A stretch of 9,146 bases of DNA, from contig CAAETG010000135.1 in the NCBI GenBank assembly GCA_900758895.1, positions 1 to 9,146 of the forward strand, written 5' to 3'. The position numbers and the translations under genes are program-made. A model generated the notes under the pieces. The model had not been told where the DNA came from, made no database searches, and saw only the letters and a program-made list of their open reading frames with translations. Below are positions 1-5,367 of the stretch, piece after piece (within the stretch, counting starts at the first letter, position 1; each line of letters opens with the position of its first letter). The stretch is from Bacilli bacterium. GTDB lineage: Bacteria; Bacillota_I; Bacilli_A; RF39; UBA660.

Positions 1-11
1 ATAAAAATACA

Positions 12-34
12 TCTCCTTTCAGAGATATATTATA
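12..34 (-). promoter_or_regulatory. -10 box and ribosome binding site for a gene off the left edge
   Basis: Read on the minus strand, a TATAAT (29-34) is followed by AAAGGAGA (12-19), and the last bases before the window edge read TTTTTAT. An ATG straddling the edge would be about 10 nt from the Shine-Dalgarno. No convincing -35 box is seen at 16-18 bp. An ATG at 10-12 directly abuts the Shine-Dalgarno and is too close to be used. With the adjacent direct repeats at 46-82, the simplest reading is the leader of a transposase gene running off the left end. The gene itself is not visible, so this is inference. Confidence 0.5.
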
Positions 35-45
35 CTACATATGTT

Positions 46-82
46 TGGTGACATTTTAACTAATGATATGGTGACATTTTAA
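46..82. repeat. Tandem direct repeats, probable insertion-sequence end
   Basis: TGGTGACATTTTAA occurs twice exactly, at 46-59 and 69-82, with a 23-bp period. Several bacterial insertion sequences, notably the IS21 family, carry multiple short direct repeats at their ends as transposase binding sites, and repeats containing GTGACATTTT look like that type. A minus-strand -10 box and ribosome binding site just to the left fit a transposase reading leftward away from this end. The family call rests on memory of the repeat type. The exact end and any target-site duplication cannot be set, because the other end is outside the window. Confidence 0.5.
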
Positions 83-112
83 AAAAGGATTAACACAATT
101 CATATACTATAA

Positions 113-141
113 TTGACAAATAATACTTTTTATGGTATTAC
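113..141 (+). promoter_or_regulatory. Strong sigma-A-type promoter for the candidate RNA
   Basis: TTGACA (113-118) and TATTAC (136-141) are separated by 17 bp, and TG at 133-134 forms an extended -10 (TGG-TATTAC). Transcription should start near 148. No open reading frame of useful length or Shine-Dalgarno follows, so the product is probably a non-coding RNA. An inverted repeat, TAATAC (121-126) and GTATTA (135-140), lies across the spacer and -10. It could be an operator, or a weak minus-strand terminator hairpin for the convergent DUF3800 operon. Confidence 0.7.
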
Positions 142-147
142 TTGCTC

Positions 148-245
148 ATAGAAAGCAGTTTGTTTTCTGATTAATAACTCTGTAAAGCCGAAGTCTTACC
201 GTTTATTGGCGAGATATTTATGTAGGCGATATGGAGTTATTTTTT
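148..245 (+). ncRNA. Candidate structured small RNA next to DUF3800 gene
   Basis: A stretch of about 100 nt between a strong plus-strand promoter and a T-rich end shows clear pairing. An 8-bp perfect stem, AATAACTC (173-180) with GAGTTATT (234-241), can extend by two wobble pairs (181:233, 182:232) and is followed directly by a T run (240-245), as in an intrinsic terminator. Inside, 182-188 can instead pair with 193-199 around a CGAA loop, with one A-C mismatch and one G-U. GGCGA occurs twice (208-212 and 225-229). The 5' part can form AGAAA (150-154)/TTTCT (164-168). The RNA is convergent with the DUF3800 gene and overlaps its last codons. Weinberg and colleagues, as I recall, described several 'DUF3800' RNA motifs found beside DUF3800 genes. 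This element fits that setting, but I cannot match it to a particular motif. No coding potential was seen. The 5' end is inferred from the promoter. Confidence 0.6.
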
Positions 246-1079
246 GTTTGCACTTTTTGTCAAAGTTTTATCTAAACAACTATTTTTGGTTTTAAATAAC
301 CAATGCCGATATGGGTCAAGCCATCGATTTTTAATGTTTCCTCTAGTTCCCGTAGTAATACCTATGTTAAAATTAGGATATATCTCACGAATATTTTTAA
401 GTATTACTTTGTACAATTTTTCTTTTGCTATTGTCCTTCTTCCTCTTTTATTGGTTCCTTCAATTTTAACCTTATCTAAATTGTTTAATTTAAAATTTAT
501 TGAACCTAATATAATATCCATACATTGTTGTATAACATGATCTTTAGAATTTATTTCTACAATATCTTCTTTTTTTATATTTATGCGTTCATCAAATATT
601 TCATTTAAATGTAAAATATGTTCTTTAAATTCATCATTTTTTTCTTTCGTATCAGGAAGTTGGTCAAAATAGAGTTTTAAATCAATACTATCATTTTCAT
701 TTTCTACAGAATAATCCAGTCCAAAAGCATGCTTTATAAATTGATAATATAATAACTGATATTCCTTTTCATATTTTTCTTTTGGTAATTTATCAAACCT
801 ATATGCATTTTGTCTAAACATAATTCTTATTTTAATTTTATTAGATTTAATAAAACTAAAAAACAAATTGATCATTTCAATATATTTATTAAGATAATTT
901 TCGCTCATTTTAGACCATATTATTTCACTACCCAAATTTAATTCTTTTTTCCTTTGATTTAAAATATCACTTATTTTTTGCATTTGTGTATAGTCAACTA
1001 AAGCCCCACCATAAAAATTACTAAAAAATTGGCCTTTAATATAAGACTCATCCGAATAAATAAGATATTGTTTTTTCAT
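237..1079 (-). CDS. DUF3800 domain protein (putative RNase H-fold nuclease)
   Basis: The 280-residue protein opens with the DUF3800 signature: a short beta strand (YLIY) followed by D10-E11-S12, where most members have DESG. Two later acidic positions also fit the family: D139 in LYFDQL, and D188 in the IQQCMDIILG motif, which corresponds to the family's conserved Q..AD segment. D10, D139 and D188 would form an RNase H-like metal site. DUF3800 proteins are widespread in mobile and defence-rich regions. Nuclease activity is a family prediction and is not established here. The C-terminal part (NIGITTGTRG, then PYRHW) is typical of one DUF3800 subgroup. The start ATG overlaps the dinD stop as ATGA, so the two genes form one operon and translation is coupled. 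The gene looks more AT-rich than dinD, which hints at a separate origin. Its 3' end overlaps the convergent RNA at 148-245. Confidence 0.85.
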   Translation of the reverse strand: MKKQYLIYSDESYIKGQFFSNFYGGALVDYTQMQKISDILNQRKKELNLGSEIIWSKMSENYLNKYIEMINLFFSFIKSNKIKIRIMFRQNAYRFDKLPKEKYEKEYQLLYYQFIKHAFGLDYSVENENDSIDLKLYFDQLPDTKEKNDEFKEHILHLNEIFDERINIKKEDIVEINSKDHVIQQCMDIILGSINFKLNNLDKVKIEGTNKRGRRTIAKEKLYKVILKNIREIYPNFNIGITTGTRGNIKNRWLDPYRHWLFKTKNSCLDKTLTKSANKK

Positions 1080-1972
1080 ACTTCATATCCTTCTATATTA
1101 TATAAAGAAAAAAGATTATGAAATCTATTGTAAAAGGACCAATATATACCACCATCTATTTTCTTTAATTCTTCTTTCTTAAGTCCTTTTAAAGATTTTT
1201 CTGGAGTTGGAAGCATCTCAGGAACAGTCGCGCCAGCATCAATAATAGCACGTCTCACAATACTGCCTACTTCATAATGGGCATGATTTGCCCTTGCCTC
1301 ACCTTGAATATTTTCATTTCTAAGTTTTTGACTAGCAAGAGAAATTCGAAATTCATTAGCAGCTAACTCATCACTTCCCATATTATCAAGTATATCCTCC
1401 CGATATCTGAGCCCTTTTCTCTTAGCTATATCACCAGCGGTCTCACCATTATAAAGTCCTTTATAACCAGCATTATGAAATTTATCAAAATTCTTAACTC
1501 CAGCATCCCTTGCAGCCTTATTAAGAGCTAAATTCTTTCTTCTTATTTTTTCTCTTTTGTAAAACCTCTTTTCCGTTTCTGTTAAATCCTCATAATCTTT
1601 TTCCAAAATCTCTTGTTTTCTCGTTTGAACAGCAAAATAAGTTTGGCCCAAGGCAACTTCTTTTTTACGAGAATCTGCATTTTGCACGATCAAATAACAT
1701 GCATAACGTGATAGTTTATAATCATTAATCTTTCTCTTACTCCCCGAACCCAGCTCTACCATTTTGTCGGCACCGCCAAAATGGTCTAAAACCTTATTTG
1801 AAGAACCTTGACAAGTGATTTTTGCTTTCTCAATAACACCCTCGAACTTACGCCACTCTGTATACTTAAAAGCTTTAGCTAACTCTCTGGCATACCAAAA
1901 CTCCCTTCCTTCTTCATCTAAATGTCTAATTTTTTCAAACATACTTTCTTGATACAACTCTAATTCACTCAT
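1076..1972 (-). CDS. dinD: DNA damage-inducible protein D (DinD) homologue
   Basis: The protein has 298 residues. The N-terminal ~120 form a BRO-N-type domain (FWYARELAKAF at 25-35, then KLSRYACYLIVQNAD at 86-100 and GQTYFAVQTRKQE at 109-121). The DinD-specific C-terminal region follows (GYKGLYNGETAGDIAKRKGL near 169-188, EFRISLASQKLRNE near 207-220, ATVPEMLPTPEKSL near 248-261). E. coli DinD is an SOS-induced protein that binds RecA filaments and inhibits strand exchange. It is about 274 residues, so the last ~26 residues here (from about 273) extend past the usual end. A strong Shine-Dalgarno (CAGGAGGT, 1978-1985) fixes the ATG. The promoter upstream contains an SOS box, so damage-inducible expression is supported by sequence. 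The gene overlaps the downstream DUF3800 start by 4 nt. Family identity is clear, but the biochemical role in this organism is inferred. Confidence 0.93.
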   Translation of the reverse strand: MSELELYQESMFEKIRHLDEEGREFWYARELAKAFKYTEWRKFEGVIEKAKITCQGSSNKVLDHFGGADKMVELGSGSKRKINDYKLSRYACYLIVQNADSRKKEVALGQTYFAVQTRKQEILEKDYEDLTETEKRFYKREKIRRKNLALNKAARDAGVKNFDKFHNAGYKGLYNGETAGDIAKRKGLRYREDILDNMGSDELAANEFRISLASQKLRNENIQGEARANHAHYEVGSIVRRAIIDAGATVPEMLPTPEKSLKGLKKEELKKIDGGIYWSFYNRFHNLFSLYNIEGYEV

Positions 1973-2010
1973 TTAAAACCTCCTGAATTATATATTTTTT
2001 CTATAACAAT

Positions 2011-2040
2011 ATTATAACAAACGTTCGCCATATAAATCAA
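2011..2040 (-). promoter_or_regulatory. Promoter of the dinD-DUF3800 operon
   Basis: On the minus strand, TTGATT (2035-2040) and TATAAT (2011-2016) are 18 bp apart. The start site would fall near 2004, giving a short leader before the strong Shine-Dalgarno at 1978-1985. The SOS box at 2014-2027 occupies the spacer and touches the -10, the arrangement expected for direct repression by LexA. Confidence 0.75.
2014..2027 (-). promoter_or_regulatory. LexA/DinR-type SOS box
   Basis: The minus strand reads CGAACGTTTGTTAT. The Bacillus SOS consensus is CGAAC-N4-GTTCG/GTTYG: the left half is perfect, while the right half matches GTT but not the last two bases. It sits between -35 and -10 of the dinD promoter. 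DinD is an SOS gene in E. coli, so box and gene support each other. Confidence 0.75.
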
Positions 2041-2063
2041 GAAAAAAGTATAGAAAAAATCAC

Positions 2064-2088
2064 TAAAAAAGATAGCTTATCACTATCT
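2064..2088 (-). terminator. Possible weak intrinsic terminator
   Basis: Minus strand: AGATAG (2083-2088 on the map) and CTATCT (2070-2075) form a 6-bp stem with a 7-nt loop, followed by a run of T (2065-2070). It would end transcripts of the ykgJ operon and the debris behind it, and would insulate the dinD promoter. The stem is AT-rich and short. Confidence 0.45.
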
Positions 2089-2154
2089 CATATTTTGTAT
2101 ATCTTCAGATAAAGATTTAAACATATCATCTTCCATTATAGAGAATCTAACCAT
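2083..2154 (-). other. Short 23-codon reading frame, likely remnant
   Basis: An ATG at 2152-2154 opens a 23-codon frame (starts MVRFSIMEDD, ends SEDIQNMR) that stops inside the weak terminator stem. No Shine-Dalgarno precedes it, and the frame stays open a little further upstream before reaching a stop. It is probably the tail of a decayed gene in the same debris as the metallophosphoesterase fragment. Nothing more can be assigned. With the fragment at 2175-2282, it accounts for most of the gene-free stretch 1973-2293. Confidence 0.25.
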
Positions 2155-2174
2155 TAACAATTCACAGTTTAATG

Positions 2175-2282
2175 TTAATTCCCATCAAATTCTTCAATAC
2201 CATGATATATAAAAACCATTTTATCAATTCTTTTATCAGTATAATAATGACCACAATACCATTTACTGTTATATAAACCATG
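2175..2282 (-). pseudogene. C-terminal remnant of a metallophosphoesterase
   Basis: A frame of about 35 codons without a usable start reads LYNSKWYCGHYYTDKRIDK, continues through a short strand (MVFIYHGIEEF) and stops at 2175-2177. Calcineurin-like phosphoesterases of Bacillota and their phages often end in a segment of the form W-F/Y-x-GHYHTDK..IDK followed by a beta strand ending in EF. The GHxH metal-binding motif here reads GHYY, so the second histidine is lost. The rest of the gene, including the N-terminal DxH and GDxxDRG motifs, is absent: the fragment abuts the 3' end of the YkgJ-family gene. This is a decayed leftover and no functional product is expected. Confidence 0.6.
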
Positions 2283-2293
2283 ATTACCTCCAA

Positions 2294-2800
2294 TTACTTA
2301 AAACGATATTCCTTTTTTAATTCTTCTAATATCTCATAAACTACCGGACATACTTTAACATTAGCAACAATATTAAGTAAACTAAATAATCTCTCTGGTT
2401 TATTAGTATAAGGAAATTCTTTGCAAGACTCGGGTAAGCAATCAGAAATTTGACAACGATTATCATCACATAAAAATTGGCATCTTGTACCTTTAAATGA
2501 ATAATTTCCATACTTTTCATTTAAATGATCTTCTATAAACTTTTTCTTATCTAAATGTAAGTGCTCACATATTTTATTTAGTTCACTTTCATTCATCGAA
2601 ATTCCTAACTTTTTACAACAATTTCGACACTTACTACAATCATAGATTTTAAAATATTTTTCATGTAATCGCCAAAACTGTCTATCTAATTCTTCTTCTT
2701 GCGCATGAATTTTAAGATAGGTACGAAAACGATAATTTTCACTTTCTTTAACAGATGCCAATCTTTCTAACTCATCTATTTGAACGCAAGTTTTCTCCAT
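2294..2800 (-). CDS. YkgJ-family cysteine cluster protein (CxxCxxCC)
   Basis: The 168-residue cytoplasmic protein carries a CxxCxxCC motif (C55, C58, C61, C62), followed by further cysteines at C107, C111, C116, C121, C126 and C151, including the ES-C-KEFPYT segment. This spacing is that of the YkgJ/UPF0153 family, predicted to bind zinc or an iron-sulfur centre; no substrate is established. The start was set at 2800 rather than 2818: AAGGAG (2808-2813) lies 7 nt upstream of this ATG, and the residues added by the longer frame lie upstream of the Shine-Dalgarno. With this start it overlaps the upstream 349-aa gene by 29 nt, so it is the last gene of the isochorismatase operon. The N-terminal ~50 residues are helical, charged and not diagnostic. 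Confidence 0.85.
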   Translation of the reverse strand: MEKTCVQIDELERLASVKESENYRFRTYLKIHAQEEELDRQFWRLHEKYFKIYDCSKCRNCCKKLGISMNESELNKICEHLHLDKKKFIEDHLNEKYGNYSFKGTRCQFLCDDNRCQISDCLPESCKEFPYTNKPERLFSLLNIVANVKVCPVVYEILEELKKEYRFK

Positions 2801-3821
2801 ATTTGTTCTCCTTCTCATTTTGCACCTTTTTTACAACTTCATCTGGTGTTAGTAAAGTTTTATCTTCTTGTTGCCTCTTCAAATTACGATTATATGATAA
2901 AACAAATTGTTGATAACGACTGATCCCAAATTCCTTAATCAAATTCTTAAGTCTAGCCATATAACTCTTATCATGCAGGCGATAAGAAAGTTCACTATTC
3001 ATCGTATCAGCTGCTCCCATTATCTCCAACAATTGTTCCAAAAAACTCTTTGTATAATAGTCTCGAACAATCCAAGTCTTATTTAATTCTTTAGAATCTT
3101 GTGTTAATAAATTAAAAAATAATATTTCCGAAATTCCATATTCTTTCGCAATAGTATGAATATTTTCCTTTTGTTCCTCACTCGTAAAAGATAGCCGAAA
3201 TCCCCCATCTTTCCTTGATAAACTAAGTACTTCTGGTTGATACCTACCACTTTGTTCTAATTCTTGATAAATGGCATCTTTTAAACTTCCGATAAAAGTT
3301 TTAATTGTAAAAGGTAGATGATTCAATTGCTCTTTTTCATAATCAGTAAGATTTGAAAAGATTTGCTCTTCGATACATAAAATCGCCTCATCGGATAATA
3401 AAACATCACCTCGTAAAGCAGTATCCGTAGGAACCAAAGAGGCAACTTGTTTAATATGAGGAGCAAGAGGCTCAATAATACCACACTTTTTATCCGAAAA
3501 AATATTATTTCCAAATCCATGTTCATCATCATCTGGACAAATTCCATTTAAAGAAAACAAGACATAGGAATTATAATCTGAAATATAAGGTAAATAAGAA
3601 AGAAGAATTTGTTGGTAAGCCCTTTGATAATCTGGATCATCTATTTTAGACCAATCAAAAGGAGGGCGAATTTTTAATTCTTGTAGTAAATCACTTATCA
3701 TGCTTGAAAACTCTTCACCAACACTTTTACATAAATAATAAGAATGACTAATCGGTCTAACAACTCCCGAAAAAGGTATTACATTAGTAGCGCGAACAAG
3801 AGCAAGATTATGAATATTCAT
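2772..3821 (-). CDS. Hypothetical protein, 349 aa, not recognised
   Basis: I do not recognise this protein. It is soluble (no signal peptide or membrane segment), with an N-terminal segment MNIHNLALVRATNVIPF, an acidic patch (CPDDDE, 95-100) and a basic/acidic tail. A short motif recurs: IAKEYGIS (224-231) and LIKEFGIS (294-301), about 70 residues apart. This suggests two related helical units in the C-terminal half. Five cysteines or so are scattered without a metal-site pattern. The gene is the middle member of a tight operon: its ATG overlaps the isochorismatase stop as ATGA, and its 3' end overlaps the YkgJ-family gene by 29 nt. Such coupling suggests a role linked to those two proteins. 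A purine-rich AAGAGAG lies upstream of the ATG. Confidence 0.75.
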   Translation of the reverse strand: MNIHNLALVRATNVIPFSGVVRPISHSYYLCKSVGEEFSSMISDLLQELKIRPPFDWSKIDDPDYQRAYQQILLSYLPYISDYNSYVLFSLNGICPDDDEHGFGNNIFSDKKCGIIEPLAPHIKQVASLVPTDTALRGDVLLSDEAILCIEEQIFSNLTDYEKEQLNHLPFTIKTFIGSLKDAIYQELEQSGRYQPEVLSLSRKDGGFRLSFTSEEQKENIHTIAKEYGISEILFFNLLTQDSKELNKTWIVRDYYTKSFLEQLLEIMGAADTMNSELSYRLHDKSYMARLKNLIKEFGISRYQQFVLSYNRNLKRQQEDKTLLTPDEVVKKVQNEKENKYGENLRSNR

Positions 3822-4303
3822 GATATAACTCTCTTTTCGCCAATTAATCTTCTCATAGTAGTAATTGCATGATTATGAGCATCTTCACCAATATGACTCC
3901 GGCAAAAATCCTCTAAAACATAAACATCATATTCACCTTCAAATAAATCCAAAGCAGTTTTAAAAACACAAGCATCGGTATCAATCCCACATAAATAAAT
4001 TTGATCAATATGATTTTCTAACAAATAATTTTTAAATTCTAAATTATAAGCAGTATAAATACTTTTTTCAAAAACAGGAAAATCTCTCGTATCTAACATC
4101 AATTTTTGATCTTCACTTTTTATACATCCCAAATATCCTAATTCTCTACAAAAAAGTCCATCTAAAGCATTTTTATATTGAGTAAAAGCAACATAATCAA
4201 ATTGTTTAGAATCAATTAAATCATTAATTTTTTCAATCAAATCTTCTGTATATTCATTAATAAAATTACTTTGAACATCAATAACTAATAACAAGCGATT
4301 CAT
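3818..4303 (-). CDS. Isochorismatase-like cysteine hydrolase
   Basis: The 161-residue protein has the three catalytic residues of the isochorismatase-like hydrolase fold: D9 in LLVIDVQ, K80 in FEKSIYTA and C112 in GIDTDACV. Members include nicotinamidases, N-carbamoylsarcosine amidases and many uncharacterised amidases. The length is short, as in nicotinamidase-like members, but I see no clear DxHxxxxH zinc site of true nicotinamidases, so the substrate is unknown. The Shine-Dalgarno GGAGGT (4309-4314) supports the ATG. This is the first gene of a three-gene operon with the 349-aa protein (4-nt overlap) and the YkgJ-family protein. A promoter with a weak -35 and a direct-repeat operator lie just upstream, so an activator is likely. 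Confidence 0.9.
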   Translation of the reverse strand: MNRLLLVIDVQSNFINEYTEDLIEKINDLIDSKQFDYVAFTQYKNALDGLFCRELGYLGCIKSEDQKLMLDTRDFPVFEKSIYTAYNLEFKNYLLENHIDQIYLCGIDTDACVFKTALDLFEGEYDVYVLEDFCRSHIGEDAHNHAITTMRRLIGEKRVIS

Positions 4304-4327
4304 AAGATACCTCCAATTAACACAAGT

Positions 4328-4356
4328 GTAATATGATCTTTATAAAATAACAAGAA
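4328..4356 (-). promoter_or_regulatory. Probable promoter of the isochorismatase operon
   Basis: Minus strand: TATTAC (4328-4333) as -10, with TTCTTG (4351-4356) 17 bp upstream as a poor -35. The start site would lie near 4321, giving a leader of about 18 nt with the Shine-Dalgarno. The weak -35 and the direct repeats at 4370-4386 fit activator dependence. An alternative is TTGTCA (4370-4375) itself as -35, with TGTTAT (4347-4352). Confidence 0.45.
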
Positions 4357-4369
4357 TATTATTATTTTT

Positions 4370-4386
4370 TGACAAAAAATTGACAA
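4370..4386 (-). promoter_or_regulatory. TTGTCA-N5-TTGTCA direct repeat, likely regulator site
   Basis: Two exact TTGTCA copies with an 11-bp period (one helical turn), about 36 bp upstream of the likely -10 of the isochorismatase operon. Head-to-tail hexamers with a 5-bp gap are typical of OmpR/PhoB-family response regulators such as PhoP and WalR. The same element occurs at 5368-5384. No regulator gene is in the window. Confidence 0.55.
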
Positions 4387-4408
4387 AGAAAAAAGAGGTA
4401 CTTCCTCT
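4387..4408 (-). terminator. Intrinsic terminator of the 207-aa/90-aa operon
   Basis: Minus strand: AGAGG (4404-4408) and CCTCT (4394-4398) form a 5-bp GC-containing stem with a 5-nt loop, followed by a T run (4389-4394). It overlaps the stop codon of the 90-aa gene and lies directly next to the regulator repeat of the following operon. Confidence 0.65.
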
Positions 4409-4679
4409 AATTTAAAGCTTGATTAAGTGTTCGACCAATTAAATCTTCTAAACTAATAAGATATGCAAATACTGCTTCTAGATAATCTTCTTCACTTACA
4501 TCCTCTTGATTTAAATCAATCATTTCCCGGTTAAGCAAAGCCGGTTGAGGATCATTTAACTCTTTCGCAATCACTTCTAAAGTAGCAATTAACTCTTTTA
4601 ATTTATTAACTATTTCTTCTCTCTTATCCTCAACACTTAAATTAACAAACTCGTTTATATAATGATTATATTCTTCCAT
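4407..4679 (-). CDS. Small acidic hypothetical protein, 90 aa
   Basis: Not recognised. The protein is acidic and predicted helical throughout, with no cysteine, signal peptide or membrane segment. It has a leucine/isoleucine-rich helix (EEIVNKLKELIATLEVIAKE, about 21-40) and a second helix near 66-83 (EDYLEAVFAYLISLEDLI). It could be a partner or adaptor that packs against the coiled-coil protein encoded just upstream. Its ATG shares one base with the upstream stop (TAATG), so translation is coupled. AAGGAAAGG upstream serves as Shine-Dalgarno. Confidence 0.7.
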   Translation of the reverse strand: MEEYNHYINEFVNLSVEDKREEIVNKLKELIATLEVIAKELNDPQPALLNREMIDLNQEDVSEEDYLEAVFAYLISLEDLIGRTLNQALN

Positions 4680-5302
4680 TAACGCGCCTTTCCTTCATCT
4701 TGATATAAAGCATCAATATCATAAGCTGTAATATTAGCATTTTCTTCTAGTTTATTCCATTCAGGTAAAGTTTGTCCTTGAACTTTTAATTTTAGTTTCT
4801 GTATAGAACTTAGTTGTTCATATCTTTTTTTAGCCTCTAAATAAGCCTGTTTCTTTCTTTTAGCATCCACAATAATTTCTTGAGGATTGAGTCTTTTTAA
4901 ATCTGCTAAAGCAGAAGATAAAGTGGCTTTGGTATTGAGTGCTACAGTATAATCATGTCTGTCTTTTTCATTAGGATTTTCTTCATATTTTTTGATTACT
5001 TCATCAGCTTTTCTCATCTTTCGTTCCAATTCAATCACTTTTCGGTAATGTGCTTGCATTACTTTTTCTTCATTCACAGTCATATTGTGTACATTAAAGT
5101 CTTTCCTAGCTTCTTCTTGAACTTGTTTTTCTTCTTGCTTTTGTACATCATATTTTTCTTTAATTGCTTCTTCTTCTTTAATACAGGCTTGTATTCCTGC
5201 TTCCAGTTGTGCTCTACCTTCTTCATTTGTATAACTATGATTTTCTAAAGCACTCATCATAGCGTGTTTCTTTTGCCTTACTGCTTCTAGTTCTTGATTC
5301 AT
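4679..5302 (-). CDS. Coiled-coil hypothetical protein, 207 aa
   Basis: Not recognised. The protein is soluble, highly charged and mostly helical, with likely coiled-coil stretches at about 31-68, 75-107 and 145-165, and a conserved-looking C-terminus with a single tryptophan (LPEWNKLEE, about 179-187). It has one cysteine (C40), no signal peptide and no membrane segment. The start is set at the ATG at 5302. A GTG three codons earlier overlaps the Shine-Dalgarno (AGAAGGTGG, 5308-5316) and cannot be the start. It heads a two-gene operon with the 90-aa acidic protein and is divergent from the ABC transporter. A direct-repeat operator upstream matches that of the isochorismatase operon. Confidence 0.72.
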   Translation of the reverse strand: MNQELEAVRQKKHAMMSALENHSYTNEEGRAQLEAGIQACIKEEEAIKEKYDVQKQEEKQVQEEARKDFNVHNMTVNEEKVMQAHYRKVIELERKMRKADEVIKKYEENPNEKDRHDYTVALNTKATLSSALADLKRLNPQEIIVDAKRKKQAYLEAKKRYEQLSSIQKLKLKVQGQTLPEWNKLEENANITAYDIDALYQDEGKAR

Positions 5303-5327
5303 ATAAACCACCTTCTATTATAAAGAT

Positions 5328-5356
5328 ACTATAAAGTGAAAGAAAACACAATAAAT
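5328..5356 (-). promoter_or_regulatory. Probable promoter of the 207-aa/90-aa operon
   Basis: Minus strand: TATAGT (5328-5333) as -10, with ATTTAT (5351-5356) at 17 bp as a poor -35. The start site would be near 5321, about 20 nt before the ATG. Geometry relative to the TTGTCA repeats is almost the same as upstream of the isochorismatase gene. Another TATAAT nearer the gene would place the start inside the Shine-Dalgarno. Confidence 0.4.
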
Positions 5357-5367
5357 TACTTAAAACT

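Noticed and set aside
46..82. CRISPR array
   Set aside because: Only two 14-bp copies with a 9-bp gap are present, and there are no cas genes; this fits a transposase-binding repeat better.
148..245. Riboswitch upstream of a plus-strand gene
   Set aside because: No plus-strand gene follows: the T-rich end runs into the antisense of the DUF3800 gene, so a free-standing RNA is more likely.
244..540. Plus-strand open frame of 98 codons
   Set aside because: It lies wholly opposite the DUF3800 gene, has no Shine-Dalgarno, and its hydrophobic composition is what the complement of an AT-rich gene gives.
3323..3547. Minus-strand frame of 74 codons inside the 349-aa gene
   Set aside because: It is out of frame with a longer gene that is clearly coupled to its neighbours, and no ribosome binding site precedes it.
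3818..4303. Nicotinamidase (PncA) naming
   Set aside because: The Asp-Lys-Cys triad is present, but the metal-binding DxHxxxxH motif of nicotinamidases was not found, so only the superfamily name is given.
4955..5248. Plus-strand open frame rich in Phe, Ile and Ser
   Set aside because: It is the complement of the Lys/Glu-rich coiled-coil gene and has no initiation signals.
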